Shown: positions 63,986-64,000 of the stretch, piece by piece
How positions within the stretch are numbered: the first letter of the stretch is position 1
Layout: every line of letters begins with the position of its first letter
Assembly (NCBI RefSeq): GCF_012395255.1
Contig: NZ_JAAZQD010000006.1
Span: 62,001-126,000 of the forward strand
Reading direction: 5' to 3'
Origin: Oleiagrimonas citrea
GTDB taxonomy: Bacteria > Pseudomonadota > Gammaproteobacteria > Xanthomonadales > Rhodanobacteraceae
Length of the DNA: 64,000 bases
Position numbers and translations under genes: made by a program
The notes under the pieces: generated by a model
Databases searched by the model: none
Told to the model about the DNA's origin: nothing
Seen by the model: the letters and a program-made list of their open reading frames with translations, nothing else

Positions 63986-64000
63986 ACGCACTTTAGTGAA

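Overview
The window is high-GC DNA from a gammaproteobacterium of the Xanthomonadales (Lysobacterales), most like the Xanthomonadaceae/Rhodanobacteraceae. The main support is gene order: rpmH-dnaA-dnaN-recF-gyrB is followed by tonB-exbB-exbD1-exbD2 and pdxJ near the origin, which is typical of Xanthomonas-like genomes. Other support comes from the Xanth/Caul-type TonB receptor, HslV with a short propeptide and several Xanthomonadales-type hypothetical proteins. The assignment is from memory of families and synteny, not from a search. The chromosomal origin lies inside the window, between dnaA and dnaN (about 40.54-40.75 kb), and genes on both sides largely point away from it. There is no phage, insertion sequence, tRNA, rRNA or CRISPR array that I can see.

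Region 1 (1-10.6 kb, + strand) is a TonB-dependent uptake locus. It holds a family 3 beta-glucosidase (cut by the window edge), a 29-residue leader ORF coupled by ATGA to a 1016-residue TonB-dependent receptor, then a tight operon of flavin-dependent tryptophan-halogenase-like protein, SapC-family protein, JmjC-like cupin and a second halogenase. The two halogenases differ in the motif that marks true halogenases. This is the best candidate for a poorly described system.

Region 2 (10.6-26.1 kb) is housekeeping and small-operon DNA: pirin, xthA with a UPF0149 protein, prlC, a cNMP-binding/patatin protein, gamma carbonic anhydrase, secreted proline iminopeptidase, an extra TonB-like energy transducer, aroE with a YkgJ protein, lipocalin Blc, a RimK-like ligase divergent from a GNAT acetyltransferase, and an unknown three-gene membrane/zinc-ribbon operon.

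Region 3 (26.1-31.6 kb) is lptM-dapF-DUF484-xerC followed by hslV-hslU with a heat-shock-like promoter. Region 4 (31.7-39.1 kb, - strand) holds a small unknown gene coupled to a DPP-IV-like peptidase, a Nu-class-like GST, mnmE, yidC, rnpA and rpmH.

Region 5 (39.2-49.8 kb, + strand) is dnaA, oriC, dnaN, recF, gyrB, a TPR protein and the tonB-exbB-exbD1-exbD2 system that would energise receptors such as the one in region 1. Two perfect parS centromere sites lie inside recF. An intrinsic terminator separates dnaN from recF.

Region 6 (50-64 kb) has pdxJ, an Sfp-type PPTase, acs, a coniferyl-aldehyde-dehydrogenase-like enzyme, a PA0069-type radical SAM protein, a GntR(YtrA)-ABC transporter operon with ATGA-coupled genes and a palindrome over its promoter, a nicotinamide salvage pair (nadM-Nudix, nadV), and a HipA-family YjjJ kinase. 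Several genes across the window have a -10-like hexamer only 6-9 bases before the start codon, which suggests leaderless mRNAs.
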